Assembly (NCBI RefSeq): GCF_000718165.1 | Contig: NZ_JOEY01000017.1 | Coordinates: forward strand, 111,847-175,846 | Direction: 5' to 3' | DNA from: Streptomyces fulvoviolaceus | GTDB lineage: Bacteria; Actinomycetota; Actinomycetes; Streptomycetales; Streptomycetaceae | DNA: 64,000 nt | Part shown: piece after piece, positions 18,311 to 26,233 of the stretch | Position numbering within the stretch: the first letter of the stretch is position 1 | Layout: every line of letters starts with the position of its first letter | Translations under genes and position numbers: made by a program | Notes under the pieces: generated by a model | What the model saw: the letters and a program-made list of their open reading frames with translations, nothing else | Database searches by the model: none | Told to the model about the DNA's origin: nothing

Positions 18311-21300
18311 ATGCAGATCCGGCTGACCGTCGTAGACCCGCTGGGCTCGCCCGACCGGGCCCGCACCGCGAGCTGCGACGTGCTGGTCACGGCGCCCGTC
18401 GGCACAGCCCTGGCCGCGATCGCGTCGGCGCTCGCCTCGGCGGTCTCCGGGAGCGACGGCCCGGTCGTGCTGTACGCGGGTGGGGACCGCCTCGACGCCC
18501 AGCGCGCCACCCTGGGCGAACCCCCGCTGATCGACGGCGGCGTGCTGTCCCTGGGCGCCCCGGTCGAGCCGGAGTCCCATCCCGAGCCGGACGACGCCCC
18601 GCCCCAACTCCATGTCGTCGCCGGCCCCGACGCGGGCGGCGTCCACCTTCTGCACGGCGGTCAGATCCACCTCGGCCGCTCCGCCGACGCCGACGTCCCG
18701 CTCGACGACCCGGACGTCTCCCGGCTGCACTGCGCGGTGACCGTCGGCCCCGACGGCCGCGTCTCGGTCGCCGACCTCGGCTCCACCAACGGCACGACCC
18801 TGGACGGCACGCGCGTGGGCACCCGCCCGGTGCGGCTCATCCCCGGCGCCCTGCTGCGGATCGGCGAGTCGGCCCTGCGGCTGGCCCCGGGCGGCGGCCC
18901 GCGCATCCGCACGGCTCCGGACGGAGAAGGACATGTGCGGGTGTCCCCGGCGGCATCCGACGGGCAGGAAGCAGCCCACGCGCGCGTGCCCGCCGCCGAC
19001 GGACCCGGCACACCGCCCGGGCCGCCCTCCGACCGGACACACCACGCCTACGGCTCCGCGAGCTGGGGCGCCTCGGGCGGAGCCCCGGGGTCCGCGGGGG
19101 TCCAGGGTCACGGCTCCGTCGAGCCGCCGGTGGTCGTGCCGGGGCAGGGCGGGGCCCCACTGATCGAGAGCCGTGGCGGGAGCGCTTCCGGCGGCCGCGG
19201 GGACACACACGGCGGCAGGTCCGGGATCGGCCCGCTCGGGGACGCCATGAGCGCATCACCCGGTGCGCCGGCTGAGGACCCCGCCGGCGAAGAGGCCCCG
19301 GACAACCCCGGAGCCGGCCGCCGCAAGGGAACCCCCCTGCGCGGAACCGACGTACCGCAGGGCCTGCGCCAACGCGGAGGCCTCACGGCCTGGGCGCGAC
19401 GGCTGGCCGGCGGACGCGGCGAGCAGGACGCGGCCGAGCCCGGGACGTCGTCCTACGACTCCCCTGACTCCCCCGGCTCCTACGACGGCGAGTCGGCGGC
19501 CTCCGTTCCGGCGTCGCCGGCCACCGTGCCCCAGGCACCCGAGGCCTGGCCGGACCCGGCGGCCCTGCTGCTGACCGCACTGGGCCCGGGCGCCCGCCTG
19601 TGGGAGCGCGGACCGGGGCATCCGGAGGCCCTCACCGTGCGGCTCGGCACGGCCGACCGGGCGGCGCCCGACGGCTCGGGACTGCTGCCCGCGGTGCCGG
19701 TGACCGCCGACCTGCGCGAGGCCGGGGCGCTGGGGCTGGCCGGGCCGCGCGCGCGGCTCGACGGACTGGCCCGCGCGGTGGTGGCCCAGCTCGCCGCGCT
19801 GCACTCCCCCGAGAGCCTGGAAATCGTCCTGATCAGCGCGGACCGCTCCCGTCCCGCCGAGGAGCGCACGGCCGAGTGGTCCTGGCTGGGCTGGCTCCCC
19901 CATCTGCGTCCGGGCCACGGCCAGGACTGCCGCCTCCTCCTCGCCTACGACCGCGAACAGGCCGCCGCCCGCACCGACGAGCTCCTCCGCCGCCTGGAGG
20001 ACCACCTGACGGACACGGGAGCCGCCCCTCTCGCCGGCGCGGCACGCACACCGGTCCCCACCCCCCGGGAGGCCGTCCGGCGACCCTCCTGGGCCCGGGA
20101 CGACTCGGCGGACGAGGAGACGGACGGTTTCGAGGGGCCGTACACCGTGGTCGTCGTGGACGGCGATCCCGGCGGCGCCGACGTGCGCAAGGCGGTGGCG
20201 AAGCTGGCGCTGGAGGGCCCCCGGGCCGGCATACACGTCGTGTGCCTGGCCGAGACCGCACCGGCATCGCCCGCGTCACCGGTGACGGAGACGTACGAGG
20301 CGGCCTGTACGGCGGCGCCGACGTTCCGGGAGTGCGGCGCGGTCGCGCTGCTCAGCGGGGATGTGGCGACGGCGCTGCGGCTGATGCGGGTGGCGCGGGC
20401 GGAGGCGGAGGCACCGCAGGGCGGGGCCGGCACCGACGCCCCCTCCCGCCCCGCCCCCGTCGGGCACGGCACCGTGGCCGCCGTGGACGCCGTGTCCCTG
20501 GCCTGGGCCGAGCGGTTCGCCCGGGCGCTGGCACCGCTGCGCACCGAGGGCGGTGCCGGTGAGCGGCACGCGCGCGTGTCCTCGCCGTTGCCCCAGGCGG
20601 CGCGGCTGCTGGACGAGTTGGGGCTCGCCCGGGCCACCCCGGCGTCGCTGATGACCCGTTGGGCGGACGCGGCCGACGACGCGGAGTCGCTCGGCGGCCG
20701 GGCCTGGGCCGTGCTCGGGGCCGGGCCGCGTGGGCCGGTCTGCGCGGACCTCGTGGCCGAGGGCCCGCATCTGCTGGTCGAGGGCCCGGCGGGCAGCGGC
20801 CGTACGGAACTGCTGCGGGCCGTCGTCGCCTCACTCGCCGCCGCCGAACGGCCCGACCGGCTGAGCATCGTGCTGATGGACGGCCGGGACAGCGTGGGCG
20901 CGGGAGGTGCCGGGCACGGCGACGGCCTGCGCGTGTGCACGGACGTCCCGCACGTCACCACCCACCTCACGGCCAACGACCCCGTGCGCATGCGGGAGTT
21001 CGCCCAGTCGCTGAGCGCCGAACTGAAGCGGCGCGCGGAGCTGCTCGGCCGGTCCGACTTCACCGAGTGGCACACCGGCCGCGAGCTGTCGGGCCGCATG
21101 GTCGCCCAGCGCACGGCGACGAACCGCGGTGCGTCCGGCGCCGGGGAATCGTCCGGTGACCTCGACTCCCCGCCCAGCTCGACCATCCGCCTGCGCCCGG
21201 CGGCGGCCCGCCGACGGACGGAGACGGCACCGCCGTTGCCCCGGCTGGTCGTGATCGTGGACGACCTGGACGCCCTGGTCTCCCCGCCACTGGGTTCGCC

Positions 21301-21745
21301 GGGCAGGCCCGCGGCCGGTTCCGTCATACGCGCGCTGGAGGCCGTGGCGAGGGAGGGCGAGCGGCTGGGCGTCCACCTGGTGGCCGCGGCCGCAGTCGGC
21401 GGCCGCACGGCGGAGTCGGAACCGGCGAAGAAGGCCACCCTCCGCGTCACCCTCGACGCCCCGACCTCCGGCCCCGACGAACCAGCCCCGGGCCGCGGCC
21501 GCCTGACCTGGTCCGACGGCCGGGTAACCGCCTTCCAGGCCGGCCGCGTCACCGGCCGCATCCCCCGCACGGCGACTCTGCGCCCGACGGTCGTCCCGGT
21601 GGAGTGGGAACGCATGGGCGACCCACCGACCCGCCGCCCGGTAAGGGAGTTGGGCAACGGCCCGACGGACCTGGCACTGCTGGCAAGCGCGTTGGAGAGG
21701 GCGGCACGAGAGGTCGCGGCGACTGAGGTGCCGTCGCTGCTGTAG
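18311..21745 (+). CDS. FHA-domain / FtsK-SpoIIIE-like (EccC-related) ATPase protein
   Basis: 1144 residues, probably cytoplasmic; I see no membrane helix. An N-terminal ubiquitin-like region (about 1-100) is followed by an FHA phosphothreonine-binding domain (about 110-200: IHLGRSADAD, SRLHCAV, LGSTNGTTLDG), a long disordered Gly/Ala/Pro linker (about 200-420), then two FtsK/EccC-like regions. In the second, the P-loop reads VEGPAGSGRTELLR, with Arg in place of the usual Walker A Lys. The Walker B-like block is LVVIVDDLDALV. ATP hydrolysis may therefore be impaired. The ATG at 18311 begins the ubiquitin-like fold; an in-frame start at 18188 would add an unconserved-looking stretch. Divergence from two Ser/Thr kinases points to phosphorylation-dependent signalling. 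Confidence 0.85.
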   Translation: MQIRLTVVDPLGSPDRARTASCDVLVTAPVGTALAAIASALASAVSGSDGPVVLYAGGDRLDAQRATLGEPPLIDGGVLSLGAPVEPESHPEPDDAPPQLHVVAGPDAGGVHLLHGGQIHLGRSADADVPLDDPDVSRLHCAVTVGPDGRVSVADLGSTNGTTLDGTRVGTRPVRLIPGALLRIGESALRLAPGGGPRIRTAPDGEGHVRVSPAASDGQEAAHARVPAADGPGTPPGPPSDRTHHAYGSASWGASGGAPGSAGVQGHGSVEPPVVVPGQGGAPLIESRGGSASGGRGDTHGGRSGIGPLGDAMSASPGAPAEDPAGEEAPDNPGAGRRKGTPLRGTDVPQGLRQRGGLTAWARRLAGGRGEQDAAEPGTSSYDSPDSPGSYDGESAASVPASPATVPQAPEAWPDPAALLLTALGPGARLWERGPGHPEALTVRLGTADRAAPDGSGLLPAVPVTADLREAGALGLAGPRARLDGLARAVVAQLAALHSPESLEIVLISADRSRPAEERTAEWSWLGWLPHLRPGHGQDCRLLLAYDREQAAARTDELLRRLEDHLTDTGAAPLAGAARTPVPTPREAVRRPSWARDDSADEETDGFEGPYTVVVVDGDPGGADVRKAVAKLALEGPRAGIHVVCLAETAPASPASPVTETYEAACTAAPTFRECGAVALLSGDVATALRLMRVARAEAEAPQGGAGTDAPSRPAPVGHGTVAAVDAVSLAWAERFARALAPLRTEGGAGERHARVSSPLPQAARLLDELGLARATPASLMTRWADAADDAESLGGRAWAVLGAGPRGPVCADLVAEGPHLLVEGPAGSGRTELLRAVVASLAAAERPDRLSIVLMDGRDSVGAGGAGHGDGLRVCTDVPHVTTHLTANDPVRMREFAQSLSAELKRRAELLGRSDFTEWHTGRELSGRMVAQRTATNRGASGAGESSGDLDSPPSSTIRLRPAAARRRTETAPPLPRLVVIVDDLDALVSPPLGSPGRPAAGSVIRALEAVAREGERLGVHLVAAAAVGGRTAESEPAKKATLRVTLDAPTSGPDEPAPGRGRLTWSDGRVTAFQAGRVTGRIPRTATLRPTVVPVEWERMGDPPTRRPVRELGNGPTDLALLASALERAAREVAATEVPSLL

Positions 21746-21762
21746 GGGTTTGGGGTGACTTT

Positions 21763-21895
21763 GCGGGGCTGGGGGTTCTTGACGGGGGCTGGTGTCTTCG
21801 CGGGGCTGGGGTTCTTAACGGGGGCTGGAGCTTCACGGGGCTGGGGCCTTCGCGGGCCTGGGGGTCCTTGACGGGGGAGTTGGAGCCCTTGCGGG
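21763..21895 (+). repeat. Degenerate ~37-bp tandem repeats
   Basis: Two clear units (21763-21799, 21800-21835) share GCGGGGCTGGGG-TTCTT-ACGGGGGCTGG, followed by one or two decayed units with the same GGGGCTGGGG and TTGACGGGGGAG pieces. On the minus strand the units read as Pro/Lys-rich peptide repeats, but there is no start or ribosome site. Confidence 0.6.
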
Positions 21896-22073
21896 GTCGC
21901 GTCCCGCCGAGTGGTGCAGCAGCGATCACCTCTCAGGTCGCGCGTGCACCAACCCCCTGGTCCACACGACGCAGAGACGTACCAAGATCGCGCCACTGCA
22001 CCACTGCGCGGGACGTGATCCCTTGCGGGACTGAGGGTCCTCCGCGGGGCTGGAGCCTTCGCAGGGCTGGGGG

Positions 22074-22178
22074 TCCCCGCGGGAGTTGGGACCTGCACAG
22101 GCCGGGAGTCCCCACGGGAGTTGGGACCTGCACAGGCCGGGAGCCCCCACGGGAGTTGGGACCTGCGCAGGGCGAGGG
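22074..22178 (+). repeat. 35-bp tandem repeat, three copies
   Basis: Units at 22074-22108, 22109-22143 and 22144-22178. The first two differ by one base and the third by about five. The core is GGGAGTTGGGACCTGC. Confidence 0.85.
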
Positions 22179-22213
22179 GTCCCTCGCAGAGCCGGGGGGG
22201 TTGCCTTTCAGCC

Positions 22214-22298
22214 CCGGCCAGGCACTCCCAGCCCGTCCGGCGTTTGAGGACGAGGCCCCTTCAGGGCCGAAGCGGGGGTCTGGGGGCGGCAGCCCCCA
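22214..22298 (-). repeat. Dispersed repeat, family A copy 3
   Basis: Reverse-oriented full copy of the element at 14727-14810, with the same three hairpins in the same order. It lies about 160 bases before the sugar-binding lipoprotein gene. Confidence 0.75.
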
Positions 22299-22457
22299 GC
22301 AGACGCGAGCCACAACGCACCCGCACTGGTCACGACGGCATCACGATCCCCCGGTTGACACCGAACGCGCCCTTGCCGACCCCAACTAACACGGCGTAGA
22401 CCAGACCGCACGGGACAGCGCTCGGACGTTCGACGAGGAACGAAGAACGGGGTCGTG

Positions 22458-23846
22458 ATGCGCAGCACCAGCCGCACCAGCCGCACCAGCCGCACAAACC
22501 GGAAACCCAGGGCCGCAAAAACCGCAGCCGCCCTCCTCGCGGGAGCGCTGACGCTCTCGCTCACCGCATGTGGCGGAGACGACGACAAGGACAGCGACAG
22601 CAACGCCACCGGCGCCAAGGAAACCGGCACCACCGTCACCCTGCCCAAACTGAACGGCGAAAGCCTGGAGGTCGCCGCCGTCTGGTCCGGCGCGGAACAG
22701 GCCAACTTCAAGAAGGTTCTCGCGGAGTTCGAGAAGCGCACAGGCGCCACGGTGACGTTCGTGCCCGCACAGGACCCGATCGTCAACTTCCTCGGCTCGA
22801 AGATCGCGGGCGGCCAGCCGCCGGACGTCGCGATGCTCCCGCAGCCCGGCGCCATCAAGCAGGCCGTCGACAAGAAGTGGGCCAAGCCGCTCGGCGCCGA
22901 GGCGAAGGCCGAACTCGCCAAGAACTACTCGCAGGGCTGGCAGGACATCGGCAAGGTCAACGACGAGCAGTACGGCGTCTACTACAAGGCCGCCAACAAG
23001 TCCCTGATCTGGTACAACGCCAAGGTCTTCGAGAACGCGGGCGCCACTGAGCCCAAGACCTGGGACGAACTGCTCACCACCGCCCAGACGGTGTACGACT
23101 CCGGTGTCACCCCGTTCTCCGTCGGCGGCGCCGAGGGCTGGACCCTGACGGACTGGTTCGAGAACATCTACCTCTCGCAGGCGGGCCCGGAGAAGTACGA
23201 CCAGCTGGCGAAGCACGAGATCAAGTGGACGGACCCGTCCGTGAAGGACGCGCTGACCACGCTGGCCCAGGTCTGGGGCAAGAAGGACTACGTCGCGACC
23301 GGCGCGCTGCAGACGGACTTCCCGGCCTCGGTGACCCAGACCTTCCGTGGCGGCGACCAGCCCAAGGCCGCGATGGTCTACGAGGGCGACTTCGCGCAGG
23401 TCAACATCGGCACGGCCGGTGCGAAGGTCGGCACGGACGCGAAGGTGTTCCCGTTCCCGGCCGTGGGCGACACCGCCCCCGTGGTCTCCGGCGGCGACGC
23501 GGCCGTGATCCTGAAGGACTCCAAGGCGGCGCAGGCGCTGGCCACCTTCCTGGCCTCCCCGGACGCGGCGACCATCCAGGCGAAGCTGGGCGGTTATCTC
23601 TCGCCGAACAAGAGCGTGGACAACTCGGTGTATCCGAACGCGGTGCAGCAGAAGATCGCCAAGGCGCTCATCGAGGCCGGCGACGACTTCCGCTTCGACA
23701 TGTCCGACCAGGCCCCGCAGGCCTTCGGCGGCACGCCCGGCAAGGGCGAGTGGAAGGCCCTCCAGGACTTCCTGACGAACCCGAAGGACATCGCGGGCAC
23801 CCAGCAGAAACTGGAGGCGGACGCGGCGGCCGCCTACGGAGGCTGA
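22458..23846 (+). CDS. Extracellular sugar-binding lipoprotein of an ABC importer
   Basis: 462 residues. A lipoprotein signal peptide with an Arg-rich start and lipobox LTAC is followed by an acidic linker (GGDDDKDSDSN) and a bacterial family-1 solute-binding domain (VAAVWSGAEQANFKKVLAEFEKRTG, PPDVAMLPQPG, GVYYKAANKSLIWYN, TWDELLTTAQ). It catches a sugar outside the cell and hands it to the two permeases downstream. I used the ATG at 22458; a GTG one codon earlier is equally possible. GGGG stands 6 bases upstream. The next gene starts 4 bases after the stop. Confidence 0.93.
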   Translation: MRSTSRTSRTSRTNRKPRAAKTAAALLAGALTLSLTACGGDDDKDSDSNATGAKETGTTVTLPKLNGESLEVAAVWSGAEQANFKKVLAEFEKRTGATVTFVPAQDPIVNFLGSKIAGGQPPDVAMLPQPGAIKQAVDKKWAKPLGAEAKAELAKNYSQGWQDIGKVNDEQYGVYYKAANKSLIWYNAKVFENAGATEPKTWDELLTTAQTVYDSGVTPFSVGGAEGWTLTDWFENIYLSQAGPEKYDQLAKHEIKWTDPSVKDALTTLAQVWGKKDYVATGALQTDFPASVTQTFRGGDQPKAAMVYEGDFAQVNIGTAGAKVGTDAKVFPFPAVGDTAPVVSGGDAAVILKDSKAAQALATFLASPDAATIQAKLGGYLSPNKSVDNSVYPNAVQQKIAKALIEAGDDFRFDMSDQAPQAFGGTPGKGEWKALQDFLTNPKDIAGTQQKLEADAAAAYGG

Positions 23847-23850
23847 GGGC

Positions 23851-25194
23851 ATGACGTCCGCCACGGCGGCAGGGGGCCCACCGCCCCCTGCCGCACCCAA
23901 GTCGCGCAAGAGTGTGACCGGCACCCGAAAGACCGTGGCAGCGCTGTTCCTGCTGCCCGCTCTCGTGCTGCTGGGCGCGCTCGTGGTCTACCCGATCGGG
24001 TACTCGCTCGTCCGCAGCTTCTACAACCAGTCGGGCGACGGCTTCGCCGGAATCGACAACTACAAGGCCCTGTTCACCGACGACGGCATCCGCACCGCCC
24101 TGAAGAACAACATCATCTGGGTGGTCTTCGCCCCGACGGTCGCCACCGCGCTCGGTCTGATCTTCGCGGTGCTGACCGAACGGGTGCGCTGGGGCACGGC
24201 GTTCAAGCTGGTCGTCTTCATGCCGATGGCGATCTCGATGCTGGCGGCGGGCATCATCTTCCGGCTCGTCTACGACCAGGACCCGGACAAGGGCTTCGCG
24301 AACGCGGTGTGGGTGGGCATCCACGACACCTTCGCCGACTCGTCCGCGTTCCCGAAGGCGCACCCGGGCCGTGAGTCGCCGCTGGTGGCACAGAGCGGCG
24401 GGTTCATCACCAAGGCGACGGTCCACACGGGCGACACCGTCACCCTCCCCCTCGTGGGCGTCGCCCCCGACCAGATCCCCGACAGCGCGAGGAAGGCCGT
24501 AGCACCACAGGCCGATCCGGGGAGGATCACCGGCACCACCTGGCAGGACTTCACGCGCGGCAAGGGCGTCGGCACGCTCGGCGGTGTCGACGCGACCGAG
24601 CTGGGCTACCCCGGGATGAAGATCGAGGCGGTGAAGGACGGCAAGGTCGTCGAGTCGACGAAGGCCGGCGACGACGGCACGTTCTCGTTGTCGGAGAAGG
24701 CCGACGGAGCCCAACTCCGCCTGCCCGCAAGCAACTTCAAGGAGCCCTACAACGGCCTGGACTGGCTCGGCCCGTCCCTCGTCACGCCCGCGATCATCGG
24801 GTCGTACATCTGGATGTGGGCCGGTTTCGCGATGGTGCTGATCGCGGCCGGGCTCGCGGGCATCCCGCGTGAGCTCCTGGAAGCCGCCCGGGTCGACGGC
24901 GCGACCGAGTGGCAGGTGTTCCGGAGGGTCACGGTCCCGCTGCTCGCGCCGGTCCTCGCGGTCGTCGCCGTCACCCTGATGATCAACGTGCTGAAGATCT
25001 TCGACCTGGTCTTCATCATCGCCCCGGGCTCCTCGCAGGACGACGCGAACGTCCTCGCGCTGGAGCTGTACCGCAAGGGCTTCTCCGAGGACCAGCCGGG
25101 CATCGCGAGCGCCATCTCGGTGTTCCTGCTCCTGCTCGTCATTCCGGTGATGTGGTTCAACGTCCGCAGGCTCAGGCGGGAGGTACGGCGATGA
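23851..25194 (+). CDS. Sugar ABC permease with a large extracellular insertion domain
   Basis: 447 residues, about 130-150 more than a normal MalF/UgpA-type permease. Helices at about 27-48 and through residue ~145 are normal (FKLVVFMPMAISMLAAGIIFRLVYD). Residues about 150-300 then form a soluble insertion rather than a short loop; its end (GMKIEAVKDGKVVES...DDGTFSLSE) resembles a carboxypeptidase-regulatory-like beta-sandwich. The remaining helices and the EAA loop (EAARVDGATEWQVFRRVTVP) follow. By topology the insertion faces outward, where it could touch the binding lipoprotein, as the MalF P2 domain does in E. coli. Its stop overlaps the next start (ATGA). Confidence 0.9.
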   Translation: MTSATAAGGPPPPAAPKSRKSVTGTRKTVAALFLLPALVLLGALVVYPIGYSLVRSFYNQSGDGFAGIDNYKALFTDDGIRTALKNNIIWVVFAPTVATALGLIFAVLTERVRWGTAFKLVVFMPMAISMLAAGIIFRLVYDQDPDKGFANAVWVGIHDTFADSSAFPKAHPGRESPLVAQSGGFITKATVHTGDTVTLPLVGVAPDQIPDSARKAVAPQADPGRITGTTWQDFTRGKGVGTLGGVDATELGYPGMKIEAVKDGKVVESTKAGDDGTFSLSEKADGAQLRLPASNFKEPYNGLDWLGPSLVTPAIIGSYIWMWAGFAMVLIAAGLAGIPRELLEAARVDGATEWQVFRRVTVPLLAPVLAVVAVTLMINVLKIFDLVFIIAPGSSQDDANVLALELYRKGFSEDQPGIASAISVFLLLLVIPVMWFNVRRLRREVRR

Positions 25195-26099
25195 CCGCAG
25201 AGGCCGGCAGTCTCACCCAGGCACCACCGGTAGAGAGCGTGAAGCCCAAACGGTCGCTCGCCGCGCGGCTCACGGAAGGTGTCAGCGGCGGTCTGGTCCG
25301 TGTCTTCCTCATCCTCGTCGGCCTGTTCTGGCTGGTCCCGACGATCGGTCTGCTGGTGTCCTCGCTGCGGCCCCCCGAGGAGATGACGGCCAGCGGCTGG
25401 TGGCAGGTATTCAGCAAGCCGTCCCAACTCACCCTCGACAGCTACGACAAGCTCCTGCAGAACAGCGACATCACCAACTCGCTCCTCAACACCGTGCTGA
25501 TCACGGTTCCGGCGACGGTCCTCGTGGTCGTCATCGGCGCGCTCGCGGGCTACGCGTTCGCGTGGATGGAGTTCCCGGGCCGCGACTGGTGGTTCCTCGG
25601 TGTGGTCGGCCTGCTGGTGGTTCCGGTGCAGGTGGCGCTGATCCCGGTCGCCGAACTCTTCGGCAAGATCGGGGTGTTCGGCTCCATCTTCGGCGTGGTC
25701 CTGTTCCACACGGGGTTCGGCCTGCCCTTCGCGGTGTTCCTGCTGCGGAACTTCTTCGCCGAGATCCCGAAGGAGCTGCTGGAGGCGGCCCGGCTCGACG
25801 GGGCGGGTGAACTGCGGCTGTTCGCCCGAGTCGTGATGCCGCTCGGCGGCCCCGCGATCGCGAGCCTGGGTATCTTCCAGTTCCTGTGGGTGTGGAACGA
25901 CATGCTGATCGCGCTGGTGTTCTCCAACGCCGACAGCCAGCCGATCACGGTCGCGCTGCAGACGCAGATGCGGGCGTTCGCCGACAACGTCGACGTCCTG
26001 GCACCCGGTGCGTTCATCTCCATGGTGGTCCCGCTGGCCGTGTTCTTCGCGTTCCAGCGGCAGTTCGTGTCCGGGGTGATGGCGGGCGCGGTCAAGTAG
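25191..26099 (+). CDS. Sugar ABC transporter permease (MalG type)
   Basis: 302 residues, six helices, EAA loop EAARLDGAGELRLFARVVMP, and a GAVK C-terminus. The ATG at 25191 overlaps the previous stop. It closes the three-gene importer operon. A hairpin terminator follows at 26119-26145, and no ATPase gene is present, so the system needs one from elsewhere. Confidence 0.93.
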   Translation: MTAEAGSLTQAPPVESVKPKRSLAARLTEGVSGGLVRVFLILVGLFWLVPTIGLLVSSLRPPEEMTASGWWQVFSKPSQLTLDSYDKLLQNSDITNSLLNTVLITVPATVLVVVIGALAGYAFAWMEFPGRDWWFLGVVGLLVVPVQVALIPVAELFGKIGVFGSIFGVVLFHTGFGLPFAVFLLRNFFAEIPKELLEAARLDGAGELRLFARVVMPLGGPAIASLGIFQFLWVWNDMLIALVFSNADSQPITVALQTQMRAFADNVDVLAPGAFISMVVPLAVFFAFQRQFVSGVMAGAVK

Positions 26100-26118
26100 G
26101 CACGATCCGAGCGCTCTT

Positions 26119-26145
26119 CGGCGGGGACGGACCGCGTCCCCGCCG
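26119..26145 (+). terminator. Terminator after the sugar ABC operon
   Basis: Perfect 11-bp stem CGGCGGGGACG / CGTCCCCGCCG with a 5-base loop, 20 bases after the permease stop. Confidence 0.75.
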
Positions 26146-26233
26146 ACGTTCACCCACTTGCCGTACGCGGCGTAACCAGGTCACTCCATCGGACGTTCCC
26201 GGGCAAACGCCCGCGCCGACCCATGGATGCCCC

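Larger units (their letters stand above)
21746..22457. other. Repeat-rich 712-base intergenic spacer
   Basis: No convincing gene. It holds degenerate repeats (21763-21895), a less repetitive block (about 21911-22017), a 35-bp tandem repeat in three copies (22074-22178), a family A dispersed repeat (22214-22298) and the leader of the sugar-binding lipoprotein gene. Confidence 0.7.

Noticed and set aside
21911..22017. Possible attachment site or structured RNA in the middle of the spacer
   Set aside because: The short matching words (GATCAC/GTGATC, TGCACCA) are not in an order that folds into a stable stem, and no integrase or tRNA gene is nearby.
19945..22098. Minus-strand frame with Lys/Pro repeats (KNPSPAKTPAPVKNP) across the spacer after the FHA gene
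   Set aside because: The repeats come from the GC-rich tandem DNA repeats, the frame runs antisense through the FHA gene, and no start with a ribosome site exists.
22074..22178. CRISPR-like array
   Set aside because: The three 35-bp units are directly adjacent with no spacers between them, and no cas genes are near.
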